DNA of 64,000 bases from Cohnella thailandensis (GTDB lineage Bacteria > Bacillota > Bacilli > Paenibacillales > Paenibacillaceae). A program made the translations under genes and the position numbers. The notes below the pieces were generated by a model. That model saw only the letters and a program-made list of their open reading frames with translations. It made no database searches and was not told where the DNA came from. The stretch covers positions 62,001-126,000 of the forward strand of contig NZ_JACJVQ010000020.1 of NCBI RefSeq assembly GCF_014212135.1, in the 5' to 3' direction. This document shows, piece after piece, positions 26,554 through 35,460 of this stretch (the stretch's first letter is position 1; each line of letters starts with the position of its first letter).

Positions 26554-27870
26554 ATGAACGGGACAAAGAAAACGGCAGCCTTGCTGATGGCAAGCTCCAT
26601 GCTGCTGCTCGCGGCATGCGGCAATAACAATAACGCGGGCTCGGAATCCGGCGCGTCTCCGAGCGGAAGCGCGGCTTCCGGCGAGAAGAAACCGGTCACG
26701 CTGAAGGTGCTGGTCGCCAGCGACTGGCTCAAGGAGAAGAAGTGGCAGACGGTGTTCGACGATTACGAAGCGGCGACGGGCAACAAACTCGACATTCAGA
26801 GCGCCCCCGTCAACAACTACATGGATCTCGTGAACACTCGCCTCGCAACGCAAGACGCTCCGGATCTTCTGTTCTACTGGGGCCAAGAAGCCAAGATAAA
26901 GCAGCTTCAACCGGAGAAGAACTTGGTCGATCTCACGAACGAGGAATTCGCGTCCCGCATCAATCCGGCGGTCAGCAAGTACTTCCTGAAGTCGGAGGGC
27001 AAGCTGTACGGCATTCCGGTTACCGGCCTTAGCGTAGGCGGCGTCCTGTACAACAAGAAAGTGTTCGCGGACCTGGGCATCGAGATTCCTCGGACGTACG
27101 ATGAGCTCTTGGCTGCCAGCGAGAAAATCAAAGCGGCAGGCATTACGCCGATTTATGAAGCGGGCAAGGAAGGATGGCCGCTGCAGATATTCACGTTCAA
27201 TGCCATGGCTAACGTTCTGCAGACCCAGCCGGATCTGATGGACAAGCTCAATACGCGCCAGACGACCTACGACCAGGTGCCGGAGTACGTCGACGCGCTT
27301 CAGCGGCAAGCCGACTTGCAGAAGAGCGGTTATCTGAACAAGGACTTGTTCTCCGGTACGTACGACATGTCCCTCGAGCAATTGGCGACGGGCAAAGCCG
27401 CGATGGTCGTTCAGGCCGACTGGGCGGTTAGCCCGCTGCTCGAGAAGTTCCCGGACGCCGAGATCGGCATGTTCCCGATGCCTTGGAATGGCGACAACCT
27501 TGCGGCCATCTCCGATCCGAACGGCTTATACGTGCTTAAGAATTCCAAGAACGTCGATGCGGCGATGGACTTCGTACGGTTCTTCGGCGAGCAGGAACAG
27601 CTGACCAAGTACTTCAACTCCGTCAAGTCGATTCCGACCTGGACCGGCCTTACCGTGGATCTGAACCCGGGCACGGCGGACATGAATTCGTTCGTGGAAA
27701 GCGGCAAAGCCGTTCCGTTCTTCAACTCGCTGTCCGTCGTCGAGATCGGGGACTATCAGAGCCTGCTTCAGCAATTGTACGGCGGGCAGATGTCGGCCAA
27801 GGAAGTCGCCGCCGGCCTGCAATCCAACGTGGATAAAGGCGCGAAAGCGGCCGGAATCGCCGGATTCTAA
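26554..27870 (+). CDS. Sugar-binding lipoprotein, MalE/UgpB type
   Basis: The 438-residue precursor has a lipoprotein signal (residues 1-20, lipobox LLAAC) and a Ser/Gly-rich tether, followed by the smaller solute-binding fold typical of MalE/MsmE partners (VLVASDWLKEKKW; LFYWGQEAKI; AMVVQADWAV). ATG 26554 is preferred over 26509 because GGAGGGG lies directly upstream and the signal peptide then starts properly. It is the receptor for the permeases at 27931 and 28797. The sugar is unknown, but the GH78 enzyme downstream points to a rhamnoside. Confidence 0.94.
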   Translation: MNGTKKTAALLMASSMLLLAACGNNNNAGSESGASPSGSAASGEKKPVTLKVLVASDWLKEKKWQTVFDDYEAATGNKLDIQSAPVNNYMDLVNTRLATQDAPDLLFYWGQEAKIKQLQPEKNLVDLTNEEFASRINPAVSKYFLKSEGKLYGIPVTGLSVGGVLYNKKVFADLGIEIPRTYDELLAASEKIKAAGITPIYEAGKEGWPLQIFTFNAMANVLQTQPDLMDKLNTRQTTYDQVPEYVDALQRQADLQKSGYLNKDLFSGTYDMSLEQLATGKAAMVVQADWAVSPLLEKFPDAEIGMFPMPWNGDNLAAISDPNGLYVLKNSKNVDAAMDFVRFFGEQEQLTKYFNSVKSIPTWTGLTVDLNPGTADMNSFVESGKAVPFFNSLSVVEIGDYQSLLQQLYGGQMSAKEVAAGLQSNVDKGAKAAGIAGF

Positions 27871-27930
27871 GCCCGCAAACGGTTAAGCATTAAGAGGTTT
27901 CGCCCGTTGGAAGGAGTGTGGGGAGAAAAA

Positions 27931-28800
27931 ATGCTGCATAGAAAAATGTACCCCGTCTGGTTGATCGTTCCCGCTCTCGCGATATATGTCATTATGTACA
28001 TTTTCCCGACGGCGTCCGGTTTTTATTATTCGCTGACGGACTGGTCCCCTTACAAGGATTCGATCGGGTTCGTCGGGTTCGAGCAATTCGCCGAGCTGTT
28101 CAAGACCAAAGCGATGTACACCGCCATGAAGCACACGGTCATCTATGCCGTTATCGTAACGATCCTGCAGAACGGGCTGGGAGTTCTGCTGGCCCTTCTT
28201 CTGAATTCGAAGCTGGCCGGCCGGAATTTCTTCCGCAGCGTCTACTTTCTGCCGTGTATCCTAAGCGCGCTTGTCGTCGGCTATACGTTTACGATCGTCT
28301 TGCATCCGGACGGCATATTTAATCAATTCCTGTCGGCCATCGGCTTGTCGGAGCTCTCCAAGGATTGGCTGGGAGATCCGAAGCTGGCGTTGTATACGGT
28401 AACCCTCGTGAACGTGTGGCAATGGGCCGGTTCTTCGATGGCTCTCTATCTTGCGGGCTTGCAAGGTATCTCGAAGGATATGCTGGAGGCGGCGGTCATC
28501 GATGGGACGACCTATCTGCAGCGCTTGCGTTATGTCATGCTCCCGATCCTGGCGCCGGTCGTGACCATAAGCGTGCTGCTCAGCATGATAGGCTCGATGA
28601 AGACGTTCGAGCTCATCTACGTCACGACCGGAGGCGGTCCCGGCGGGGCGACCGAGGTCATGAACACCTTTATTGTCAAGCAATTCGGCGCTGGCTTGTA
28701 TGCGTATGGAACGGCAGCGAACGTGGTCTTGTTCCTGTCCGTGGCCATCGTGTCGATCTTCCTCGTGAAGCTGATGCGGAAGGGGGAGACGGCAGAATGA
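27931..28800 (+). CDS. Sugar ABC importer permease, MalF/UgpA type
   Basis: The 289-residue permease has about six helices and the EAA loop EAAVIDGTTYLQRL at about 190-203. ATG 27931 is chosen because of GGGGAG five bases upstream; a TTG at 27907 is less likely. It overlaps the next gene by four bases (ATGA). It belongs to a different subfamily from the LplB proteins elsewhere in the window, which matches the smaller binding protein. Confidence 0.94.
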   Translation: MLHRKMYPVWLIVPALAIYVIMYIFPTASGFYYSLTDWSPYKDSIGFVGFEQFAELFKTKAMYTAMKHTVIYAVIVTILQNGLGVLLALLLNSKLAGRNFFRSVYFLPCILSALVVGYTFTIVLHPDGIFNQFLSAIGLSELSKDWLGDPKLALYTVTLVNVWQWAGSSMALYLAGLQGISKDMLEAAVIDGTTYLQRLRYVMLPILAPVVTISVLLSMIGSMKTFELIYVTTGGGPGGATEVMNTFIVKQFGAGLYAYGTAANVVLFLSVAIVSIFLVKLMRKGETAE

Positions 28801-29615
28801 AGACATCCTATGGCCAATGGCTGCGAACCGCGGTCGCGATCGTCGGAAGCTTGGTCATTCTGATTCCGTTGGCGCTCGTCTTCCTCGGTTCCTTGAAGAA
28901 CTCGGCGGAAGCGTCCAAGCTGGATCTAAGCCTGCCCGGCGAATGGCTCTGGTCCAACTACAAGACCGTATTCGTCGAGGGCCGGCTCCTGAACGGCTTC
29001 AAGAACAGCGCGATCGTGACGGTCGCGACCGTCGCCCTTACGATCGCGGCGGGATCGATGAGCGCCTACTTCTTATCGCGAAGGCCGGGTAGGTGGGTGC
29101 AAGCGCTGTTCGTCTTCTTCTTCGCGGGCATGATCGCTCCGCCGTCGATGATTCCGGCGATCAAGCTGCTTCAATCGCTTCATCTCTCGGGGGAATTTAT
29201 CGGTCTCATTCTGTTCCTGTCGGCGCTCTATCTGCCGCTGACGATCTTTATCATGAGCGGGTTCGTGAGATCGTTGCCGCGGGAGCTGGACGAAGCGGCG
29301 ACGATCGACGGCGCCAGCAGCTTCTACACGTTCCGGAGAATTATTTTCCCGTTGCTCAAGCCTTCCATCGCGACCGTGACCGTGTTCGTGGCGCTGTATA
29401 CGTGGAACGACTTCTCCAACACGCTTTACATCATCAGCGACAGCAGCAAGTGGACCCTGCCGTTCTCGGTGTACAACTTCGTCTCCATATACGGAACGCA
29501 GTGGCAGTACGTCTTCGCCGATCTCCTGTCGGTCATGCTGCCGATGCTGATCGTCTACTTGTTCCTGCAGCGTTATATCATTGAAGGAATGACGGCGGGC
29601 TCGGTCAAAGGATAA
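28797..29615 (+). CDS. Sugar ABC importer permease, MalG/UgpE type
   Basis: The 272-residue permease starts at ATG 28797 with AGGGGGA upstream. The same frame is open further 5', but that part is a shadow of the MalF-type gene. Six helices are predicted. The EAA loop reads EAATIDGASSFYTF and the end reads IEGMTAGSVKG, as in UgpE-like proteins. It completes the importer encoded from 26554. No ATPase gene follows; a rhamnosidase gene does, 108 bases later. Confidence 0.95.
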   Translation: MKTSYGQWLRTAVAIVGSLVILIPLALVFLGSLKNSAEASKLDLSLPGEWLWSNYKTVFVEGRLLNGFKNSAIVTVATVALTIAAGSMSAYFLSRRPGRWVQALFVFFFAGMIAPPSMIPAIKLLQSLHLSGEFIGLILFLSALYLPLTIFIMSGFVRSLPRELDEAATIDGASSFYTFRRIIFPLLKPSIATVTVFVALYTWNDFSNTLYIISDSSKWTLPFSVYNFVSIYGTQWQYVFADLLSVMLPMLIVYLFLQRYIIEGMTAGSVKG

Positions 29616-29723
29616 ATCGCGCCGGGCGCCGAACTTCTACAATCGAATACAGGGAATCGAATCGAAGGAGTGCCATAGGAGAACCGTCTCTTGTGGCGCT
29701 TTTTCATAAAGGAGAGATCTTCA

Positions 29724-31763
29724 TTGGGACAAAAGAAATCGTCGGAGCAAGCCTGCTGGATCTGGTATCCGGGAGACTGGGAGATCTGGCTTCACGAGCA
29801 AATCTCGGTTCGCCGCGAATCCCGCGGCGCCGTATACCCGGCTTATTGGAGGCTCGATCGGGCGTACAGCTCGGTTCTGTTCTCGCACGAATACGAGCTG
29901 GAGGAGCCGGAGGAAGTGACGATAACGGCGGACGGCAGGTTCGCCTTGTACCTGGATGGGAAGGACAACGTCCGGTTCCATCAGGAACGGCTGACGCTGC
30001 CGGCTGGAAAGCACGAGCTTCGGGTATCCGTGCATAACGGAGTCGGAGTTCCCGCTCTGCGTGTGGAAGGACCGACGATTCGAACGAACTCCTCCTGGCA
30101 GGTTACCTGCTACGACCGCCGCTGGCATCCGGCCGGAAGCTGGCCTGAAGCGTTGAGCGACGCAGCTGTTTCTCCGTCCGAATACCGGCTCGCGACCCGC
30201 CCGATGGATCCGGTAAGCCTGGAGCGGACGCAGGACGGCTGGTTTGCGGACTTCGGCAAGGAGACGTTCGGATATTTGAGAATGGCCGGGGCATCGGCCG
30301 ACAGCGAGTGGACTATCTATTACGGGGAGTCGCGGGAAGAAGCCGAAGACCGGGAGCAATGCGTCCTGCTGGACCAAGTAAAGGTGCCGATGGAGGGAGA
30401 GGGCGTCCTTACACTGCCTCAAGCGCGCGCCTTCCGTTACGTTCAACTTGTGCCGACGGATCCGGGAGCTACGCTTGCGGGCGTTTCCATGCTGTACGAG
30501 TATCTTCCGGTCGAATACCGCGGCCGCTTCCGAAGCTCAAGCGAGCGTTTGAACGAAATCTGGGATACGTCCGTCTACACGTTCCATCTCAATACGCGCG
30601 AGTTCTTCTTCGATGGCATCAAGCGCGATCGCTGGGTGTGGTCGGGAGATGCGTACCAGTCGTTCCTGATGAATTATTACAGCTTCTTCGACCAAGAGGT
30701 CGCCAAGCGAACGCTCGTCGCCTTAAGAGGCAAGGACCCGGTCGTCATGCATATGAACACGATCCTTGATTACAGCCTGTACTGGTTCACCGGAATTTAC
30801 GACTACTATCAGTACACCGGAGACCTTGAGTTCGTGCGATCGCAATACGACCGAATGGTGACGCTCATGGACTTCTGCCTGGGCCGCCGCAACGAGAACG
30901 GCATGATGGAAGGGATCGGGGAGGATTGGGTGTTCGTGGACTGGGCCGACCTTGACAACAAGGGCGAGGTCAGCACGATTCAGCTTCTGCTCAGCCGAAG
31001 CCTGGAGACGATGGCTCTTGTCGCGGAGCTGGTCGGCGACGGCGATAGAGGACCGGTGTATCGAGAGCTGTCCGAGGCGCTGCTCGCCAAGACCATGAAC
31101 ATCTTCTGGGACGAGAAGCAGGGGGGACTCGTGCACAACCGTAAGGACGGCGTCGTTGGCAAGAAGGTGACCAAATACCCGAACATGTTCGCGCTCATGT
31201 TCGGCTATCTGGACGAGAAGCGAACCGAGAGCGTCAAACGCAACGTTCTGCTGAATCCGGAAGTCCAGGGAATCAAGACGCCTTATATGCGGTTCTACGA
31301 GTTGGCGGCGCTATGCGAGATCGGCGAGCATGAATTCGTGCTGAAGGAGATGCTGGATTACTGGGGCGGCATGCTCGATCTCGGAGCGACGAGCTTCTGG
31401 GAGGAGTACGATCCGAATCAGAAGGGGAGAGAGCACCTGGCCATGTACGGCATGCCGTACGGGCGAAGTCTCTGCCACGCTTGGGGAGCCAGCCCGATCT
31501 TCCTTCTAGGCAGGTATTTCCTCGGCGTCAGACCGACAAGCCCCGGCTACGGGACGTTCGTCGTCGAGCCGCGGCGCGGAGGCTTGGAGTGGATCGAAGG
31601 AGCGGTCCCGATCGGGCCGGGCGAGGTGGAGCTCCGTTCGGACGGAGAGAAGATTCGCGTTCGCGCAACGCACGGGCGGGGTGTGCTACGATATCGCTGC
31701 GGGGAAGAAATGCGCGAGGCTTCGATTCCGGAAGACGGAAGCTGGCTGGAGGTTCGGTATTAA
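29724..31763 (+). CDS. GH78 alpha-L-rhamnosidase, short form
   Basis: The 679-residue protein has two N-terminal beta-sandwich parts (about 1-255), an (alpha/alpha)6 barrel of the GH78 type (about 270-595) and a C-terminal beta-sandwich (about 600-679). Active-site signatures are DGIKRDRWVWSGDAY and GEDWVFVDWADLD; TSFWEEYD lies near the barrel end. It would release rhamnose from imported oligosaccharides. The first frame base is 29691, but TTG 29724 has AAAGGAGAG seven bases upstream and is taken as the start. It is about 220 residues shorter than the other GH78 enzyme at 50029, mainly at the N-terminus. Confidence 0.9.
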   Translation: MGQKKSSEQACWIWYPGDWEIWLHEQISVRRESRGAVYPAYWRLDRAYSSVLFSHEYELEEPEEVTITADGRFALYLDGKDNVRFHQERLTLPAGKHELRVSVHNGVGVPALRVEGPTIRTNSSWQVTCYDRRWHPAGSWPEALSDAAVSPSEYRLATRPMDPVSLERTQDGWFADFGKETFGYLRMAGASADSEWTIYYGESREEAEDREQCVLLDQVKVPMEGEGVLTLPQARAFRYVQLVPTDPGATLAGVSMLYEYLPVEYRGRFRSSSERLNEIWDTSVYTFHLNTREFFFDGIKRDRWVWSGDAYQSFLMNYYSFFDQEVAKRTLVALRGKDPVVMHMNTILDYSLYWFTGIYDYYQYTGDLEFVRSQYDRMVTLMDFCLGRRNENGMMEGIGEDWVFVDWADLDNKGEVSTIQLLLSRSLETMALVAELVGDGDRGPVYRELSEALLAKTMNIFWDEKQGGLVHNRKDGVVGKKVTKYPNMFALMFGYLDEKRTESVKRNVLLNPEVQGIKTPYMRFYELAALCEIGEHEFVLKEMLDYWGGMLDLGATSFWEEYDPNQKGREHLAMYGMPYGRSLCHAWGASPIFLLGRYFLGVRPTSPGYGTFVVEPRRGGLEWIEGAVPIGPGEVELRSDGEKIRVRATHGRGVLRYRCGEEMREASIPEDGSWLEVRY

Positions 31764-31781
31764 CCAAGCAAGATAAGCAAA

Positions 31782-31812
31782 CAAGCCCCGAGTCCGCCGG
31801 ACTCGGGGCTTG
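31782..31812. terminator. Strong bidirectional hairpin between convergent genes
   Basis: A perfect 14-base-pair stem (CAAGCCCCGAGTCC, loop GCC) lies between the rhamnosidase stop and the exporter stop. T-tracts are weak on both sides, but the position and strength support termination of both genes. Confidence 0.75.
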
Positions 31813-31823
31813 CGTTTGGGGCA

Positions 31824-33311
31824 TTAAGCCTGCTCTTGAACCTTAGCCTTCGAGAGCTCGGCCGCCTTCTCGGAAGCCGGTCTGCCCGTCTTCTTAATGA
31901 AGAACGACAGAACCAACCCGACGATCCCGATCCCCACGATTACGAAGTAAGCGTCGTTGATGCCTTGGATCGTGGCGTCCAGCTTCAGTTGATCCGTCAG
32001 GGCAGAGCCGGAAGCCATCATGTCCTTGATGTGGCTTGTCGTCTGCGTCGTCATGACCGTAACGAGCAGGGACGTTCCGATAGCGCCCGCGACCTGGCGG
32101 ACGGTGTTGGAGATCGCCGTGCCGTGCGCGTTCAGCTTGGACGGAAGCTGATTGAGGCCGGCGGTTTGAATCGGCATCATGAACAGGGCCATGCCGATCC
32201 GGCGCGCGGTGGACATGAGCAGCAGATACGTGTAGCTGGTCGAATCCGACAGGTTCACGAAGCCCAAGGTCGTGCCGATCGTGATGAGCAATCCGATGAC
32301 GGCCAGCCACTTGGCGCCGAAGCGGTCGAACAGCTTGCCGGTTACCGGCATCAGGAAGCCCATGATGAGCGCTCCCGGCAGCATCAGCAGCCCCGATTCG
32401 ATGGCGGTATAGCCGCGGGCGTTCTGGAGGTACAGAGGCAGAAGCATCATGTCCGCGTACATGACCATCGTTACCGCAATGTTGATAACGGTCGTGAGCG
32501 AGAACATATTATACTTGAACGCCCTCAGGTCCAGCAGCGGCTCTTTGGAAGCGAGCTGTCGCCAGACGAACAGCGCAAGAGCGACGACGCCCGCGGCGAT
32601 CATCCAGAGGACCTCGGCGCTATCCCATCCGAGGCTGCCCGCGCGGCTGAAGCCGTACAGAAGAGCGCCGAAGCCGATCGTGGAGACGGCGACGCTGAAC
32701 ACGTCCAGCTTCGCATGCTCGGGCTCCGATACATTCTTTAAGTAGATGAACGCGCAGACGATGACGATCAGAGCGAACGGAATCATTCCGTAGAACATCG
32801 TCTCCCAAGCGAAATTCTCGAGAATGTAGCCGGCAAGCGTCGGACCGATGGCCGGGGCGAAAATGATGGCGAAGCCGACCATGCCCATGGCGGCGCCGCG
32901 TTTCTCCGGCGGGAAGAGCACCAGGATCACGGTCATGAGAAGAGGCATGATAATGCCGGCGCCGGCCGCTTGGATCATGCGTCCGACGAGCAGAACGTCG
33001 AAGCTCGACGCCAGAGCCGATACGATCGTTCCGGCCAGAAAGATGAACATGGCGGATTGGAAAAGCTGACGAGTCGAGAAACGCTGCATGAGATAAGCCG
33101 TAATCGGGACGAGAACTCCGTTCACCAGCATGTAGCCGGTCGTCAGCCATTGGGCCGTCGTGGCGGAGATGTCGAAATCCCCCATCAATTCCGGCACGGC
33201 GACGGTCATGACCGTCTGATTCAGGGTGGCCAGGAAAGCGCCCAGAATCATGATAAACAGGATAGGACCTTTCTTAATCGCACCTTGCGGCGCTGCGGGT
33301 CTGGTACTCAA
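31824..33311 (-). CDS. Multidrug exporter, DHA2 family (MFS, 14 helices)
   Basis: The 495-residue membrane protein has about 14 hydrophobic helices. Motifs are TLNQTVMTVAVPELM in helix 1, QWLTTGYML, GRMIQAAGAGI (motif C-like region) and the central AAxR-type loop. DHA2 (EmrB/QacA) transporters expel drugs or dyes by proton exchange. TTG 33311 starts the frame, with GAGGAAGG about ten bases before it. It is divergent from a TetR gene, and both promoters share one operator, so it is probably induced when the regulator binds a toxic ligand. Confidence 0.93.
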   Translation of the reverse strand: MSTRPAAPQGAIKKGPILFIMILGAFLATLNQTVMTVAVPELMGDFDISATTAQWLTTGYMLVNGVLVPITAYLMQRFSTRQLFQSAMFIFLAGTIVSALASSFDVLLVGRMIQAAGAGIIMPLLMTVILVLFPPEKRGAAMGMVGFAIIFAPAIGPTLAGYILENFAWETMFYGMIPFALIVIVCAFIYLKNVSEPEHAKLDVFSVAVSTIGFGALLYGFSRAGSLGWDSAEVLWMIAAGVVALALFVWRQLASKEPLLDLRAFKYNMFSLTTVINIAVTMVMYADMMLLPLYLQNARGYTAIESGLLMLPGALIMGFLMPVTGKLFDRFGAKWLAVIGLLITIGTTLGFVNLSDSTSYTYLLLMSTARRIGMALFMMPIQTAGLNQLPSKLNAHGTAISNTVRQVAGAIGTSLLVTVMTTQTTSHIKDMMASGSALTDQLKLDATIQGINDAYFVIVGIGIVGLVLSFFIKKTGRPASEKAAELSKAKVQEQA

Positions 33312-33335
33312 CTTCCTTCATCCTTCCTCTTTTCC

Positions 33336-33368
33336 TTGAGACTAGTTTACACAGTGTTGTATAATCAA
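33336..33368. promoter_or_regulatory. Overlapping divergent promoters with one TetR operator
   Basis: On the plus strand TTGAGA (33336-33341) and TATAAT (33360-33365) are 18 bases apart. On the minus strand TTGATT (33363-33368) and TAGTCT (33339-33344) are also 18 apart. The palindrome ACACAGTGT (33349-33357) sits in the spacer of both, so a single bound dimer would block the exporter and the regulator gene. Confidence 0.7.
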
Positions 33369-33539
33369 CGAGAATGATATCGATTATATACCGATCCGGA
33401 CGTTTTACAAGCGACGATTCCGGCGAAAGTGTCGATTAGTTTACATGTAACGGCTTGCACGTCATGCAAAGGGAACAAGTTCGACGGATTCGAGCACATT
33501 GTCGTTCACGGAACGGAACGGAAGGGATGGATAGGAATA

Positions 33540-34190
33540 GTGGGCAACACGACGCAGCGAATCGATCCTCGCATCCTTCGAACCCGGCAATTGATCAAGG
33601 ATGCCTTTATCGATCTGCTATGGGAGATGGACATCGAGAAAATATCCGTCAACAAGATCGCGGAACGGGCGACGATCAACCGGGTAACGTTCTATCTGCA
33701 TTATAAGGACATTCCCGACATGCTCGAGAAGATGGCGGACGAGATGATGGAGAACATCTACCGCATTCTGAGAACGTCCGCGCCGCAGTCAAGCGAGAAA
33801 CAGGTTCTTCAAGAGCAGGAGAAATGGCCGATGCTGGTCGCCTTGCTGGAGCATATCGCGGAGAACTCGAAGTTCTATACCGTCACCTTGGCCTTTAAGC
33901 GCTCGCCTATCTTCACGGATAGGCTGCTTAAGCCGTTAGTGGGAATCATTAAGGACAAGGTCGACAATGCGGGGCAAGACTCCTTCCTGGCCAAGGCGGG
34001 CATTCCAAGAGATATCGCGGTTTGGTTCGGCTCTTCGGCCATGATCGGCATGATCAATGCGTGGCTGCGCAACGACATGCCGTATACGCCGCGCTATCTC
34101 GCTCAACAGATGCTGCTTTTGCTGCCTCATTATTTCGGCGGAGCTTCAACCGGCGAGAACCATCCAACGACAAGGGAGGAGATCAAATGA
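33540..34190 (+). CDS. TetR/AcrR-family regulator of the exporter
   Basis: The 216-residue protein has a TetR helix-turn-helix at about 10-60 (ISVNKIAERATINRVTFYLHY) and a helical ligand domain. GTG 33540 is preferred: homology begins there and AAGGGATGGA lies upstream. A GTG at 33429 would add 37 residues without family resemblance. It overlaps the following small gene by four bases. It is divergent from the DHA2 exporter and most likely represses it and itself. Its recognition helix is similar to that of the TetR protein at 14981, in line with the shared operator. Confidence 0.9.
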   Translation: MGNTTQRIDPRILRTRQLIKDAFIDLLWEMDIEKISVNKIAERATINRVTFYLHYKDIPDMLEKMADEMMENIYRILRTSAPQSSEKQVLQEQEKWPMLVALLEHIAENSKFYTVTLAFKRSPIFTDRLLKPLVGIIKDKVDNAGQDSFLAKAGIPRDIAVWFGSSAMIGMINAWLRNDMPYTPRYLAQQMLLLLPHYFGGASTGENHPTTREEIK

Positions 34191-34381
34191 GCAAATCGGC
34201 CGATTGGCCCAAACTCTCTCAGCCCGCGCTGCGCGCATTAGCGAACGCCGGGTATACCCATCTGGAGCAGCTGGCCGGAACGACCGAGGCCGAGCTTCTC
34301 GCCTTGCACGGCATGGGGCCGAAGTCGATGGAGCCGCTTCGCCGGGCGCTGGCCGAACGCGGCCTCTCCTTTCGAACATAA
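34187..34381 (+). CDS. Small helix-hairpin-helix protein (RNA polymerase alpha CTD-like)
   Basis: The 64-residue protein is almost entirely a helix-hairpin-helix unit: LSQPALRALANAGY, then a helix, and LHGMGPKSMEPLRRALAE, where GMGP is the hairpin. Such units bind the DNA minor groove and resemble the alpha C-terminal domain of RNA polymerase. ATG 34187 overlaps the TetR stop (ATGA) and follows GGGAGGAG, so the two are coupled. A role as a DNA-binding accessory is plausible, but no target is visible. Similar small proteins are, from memory, common in Bacillota and usually annotated only as DNA-binding. Confidence 0.85.
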   Translation: MSKSADWPKLSQPALRALANAGYTHLEQLAGTTEAELLALHGMGPKSMEPLRRALAERGLSFRT

Positions 34382-34386
34382 TGAAA

Positions 34387-34421
34387 GAAGACCCCTCATT
34401 GCAACGGAATGAAGGGTCTTC
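34387..34421. terminator. Bidirectional hairpin between convergent genes
   Basis: GAAGACCCCTCATT pairs with AATGAAGGGTCTTC around a seven-base loop, followed by TTCC. It lies between the helix-hairpin-helix gene and the convergent glycosyltransferase gene. Confidence 0.75.
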
Positions 34422-34427
34422 TTCCTA

Positions 34428-35447
34428 TTAATAAACAAACTTCTTCTGGGCCCAGAAGCTGAACGCGAACAGGATCGCTTCCGTCATGAGCTTCGCGGCG
34501 AGAAGAGGGATGCCGATGCTCACATGGAACGTATGAAGCAGGCCGTAGTTGCATAAAAGAACGATGGCGACAAGAGCATAATAGCGAGGCATGGAACGTT
34601 TCATGGACTTGGCGGAGCGTTTGTCCTTGCCTTCGAACACGAACGTGCGGTTCATCGCGAAGTTGAACAGAGAACTCCCGATTCGGGCCCCGACGACCGA
34701 TAGGAACAGATTCATGCCAATGGCTTGAAGCAGGAAGAGCAGCAGAATGTCCAGCAGCGCCGAAAGACCGGAGGAAGCGGCGAACTTGAGGAACGGAAAA
34801 TAAATTCTCGCGGAATCGGCCAACGGACGGAAATGAGACGATTTGTTCTCGTCCAGATAAACGGTATCGATCGGAACCTCTATCAGATCGTAGCCCGCGT
34901 TCTTGGATTCGAGCAGCATGTTCATCTCGTACTCGAAGCGATCGCCGGGGATTCGGCACAGCCAGTCCAGCATATCGGGAGAGTAGCCTCTAAGCCCGGT
35001 CTGGGTATCGTGAATCGGGGTTCCGGTCGCATAGGAATAGACCATTCGCGTAGCGGTGTTGCCGAAGCGGCTGCGCGCCGGAACCTTGCCCGTGAACCTT
35101 CGGCTGCCGAGGACGATATGCCGCGGATGCTCGCGCACGGCATCCGCCACTGTCATGATATCCTTGGGCAGATGCTGACCGTCGCTGTCGGCGCACACGA
35201 CCCCGTCCGAATGCCCGCTCCGCCGGATATAATCGAACCCGGTTTTGAGGGCGCGGCCCTTGCCGAGATTGGTCGGATGCGTCACGACCGTGCAGCCAGC
35301 GTCCCGCGCCGAGTCGAAGATCTCACGGTAGTCTTCGCCGCTGCCGTCGTCGACGACAAGGATGGAAGGATTGCCGTTCTCCTTCAGCGATCGAATGAGT
35401 CCGAGGAGCCGTTCGTCCGGCTCGTAAGAAGGAATTAGAATCGTCAT
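34428..35447 (-). CDS. GT2 glycosyltransferase fused to a GtrA domain
   Basis: The 339-residue protein has an N-terminal GT-A fold (about 1-205) with ILIPSYEPDERL, VVDDGSGEDY and the metal-binding CADSDGQHL, like dolichol/polyprenyl-phosphate sugar synthases. It ends in a GtrA-like domain of four membrane helices (about 220-339: KFAASSGLSALLDILLL). Such fusions load a sugar on a lipid carrier and help flip it for cell-envelope glycosylation. ATG 35447 follows GGAGGC. It is 13 bases after the phosphodiester-glycosidase gene, in one operon, which suggests a role in exopolysaccharide or teichoic acid modification. Confidence 0.92.
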   Translation of the reverse strand: MTILIPSYEPDERLLGLIRSLKENGNPSILVVDDGSGEDYREIFDSARDAGCTVVTHPTNLGKGRALKTGFDYIRRSGHSDGVVCADSDGQHLPKDIMTVADAVREHPRHIVLGSRRFTGKVPARSRFGNTATRMVYSYATGTPIHDTQTGLRGYSPDMLDWLCRIPGDRFEYEMNMLLESKNAGYDLIEVPIDTVYLDENKSSHFRPLADSARIYFPFLKFAASSGLSALLDILLLFLLQAIGMNLFLSVVGARIGSSLFNFAMNRTFVFEGKDKRSAKSMKRSMPRYYALVAIVLLCNYGLLHTFHVSIGIPLLAAKLMTEAILFAFSFWAQKKFVY

Positions 35448-35460
35448 ATCGGCTGCCTCC

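Noticed and set aside
28365..28796. N-terminal extension of the MalG-type permease
   Set aside because: The extension is the out-of-frame reading of the MalF-type gene; ATG 28797 has a ribosome site and the ATGA overlap.
31836..32741. A 301-codon plus-strand frame over the DHA2 exporter gene
   Set aside because: The composition is Arg/Gln/Asp/Gly-rich without hydrophobic helices, which is typical of the antisense of a membrane protein gene.
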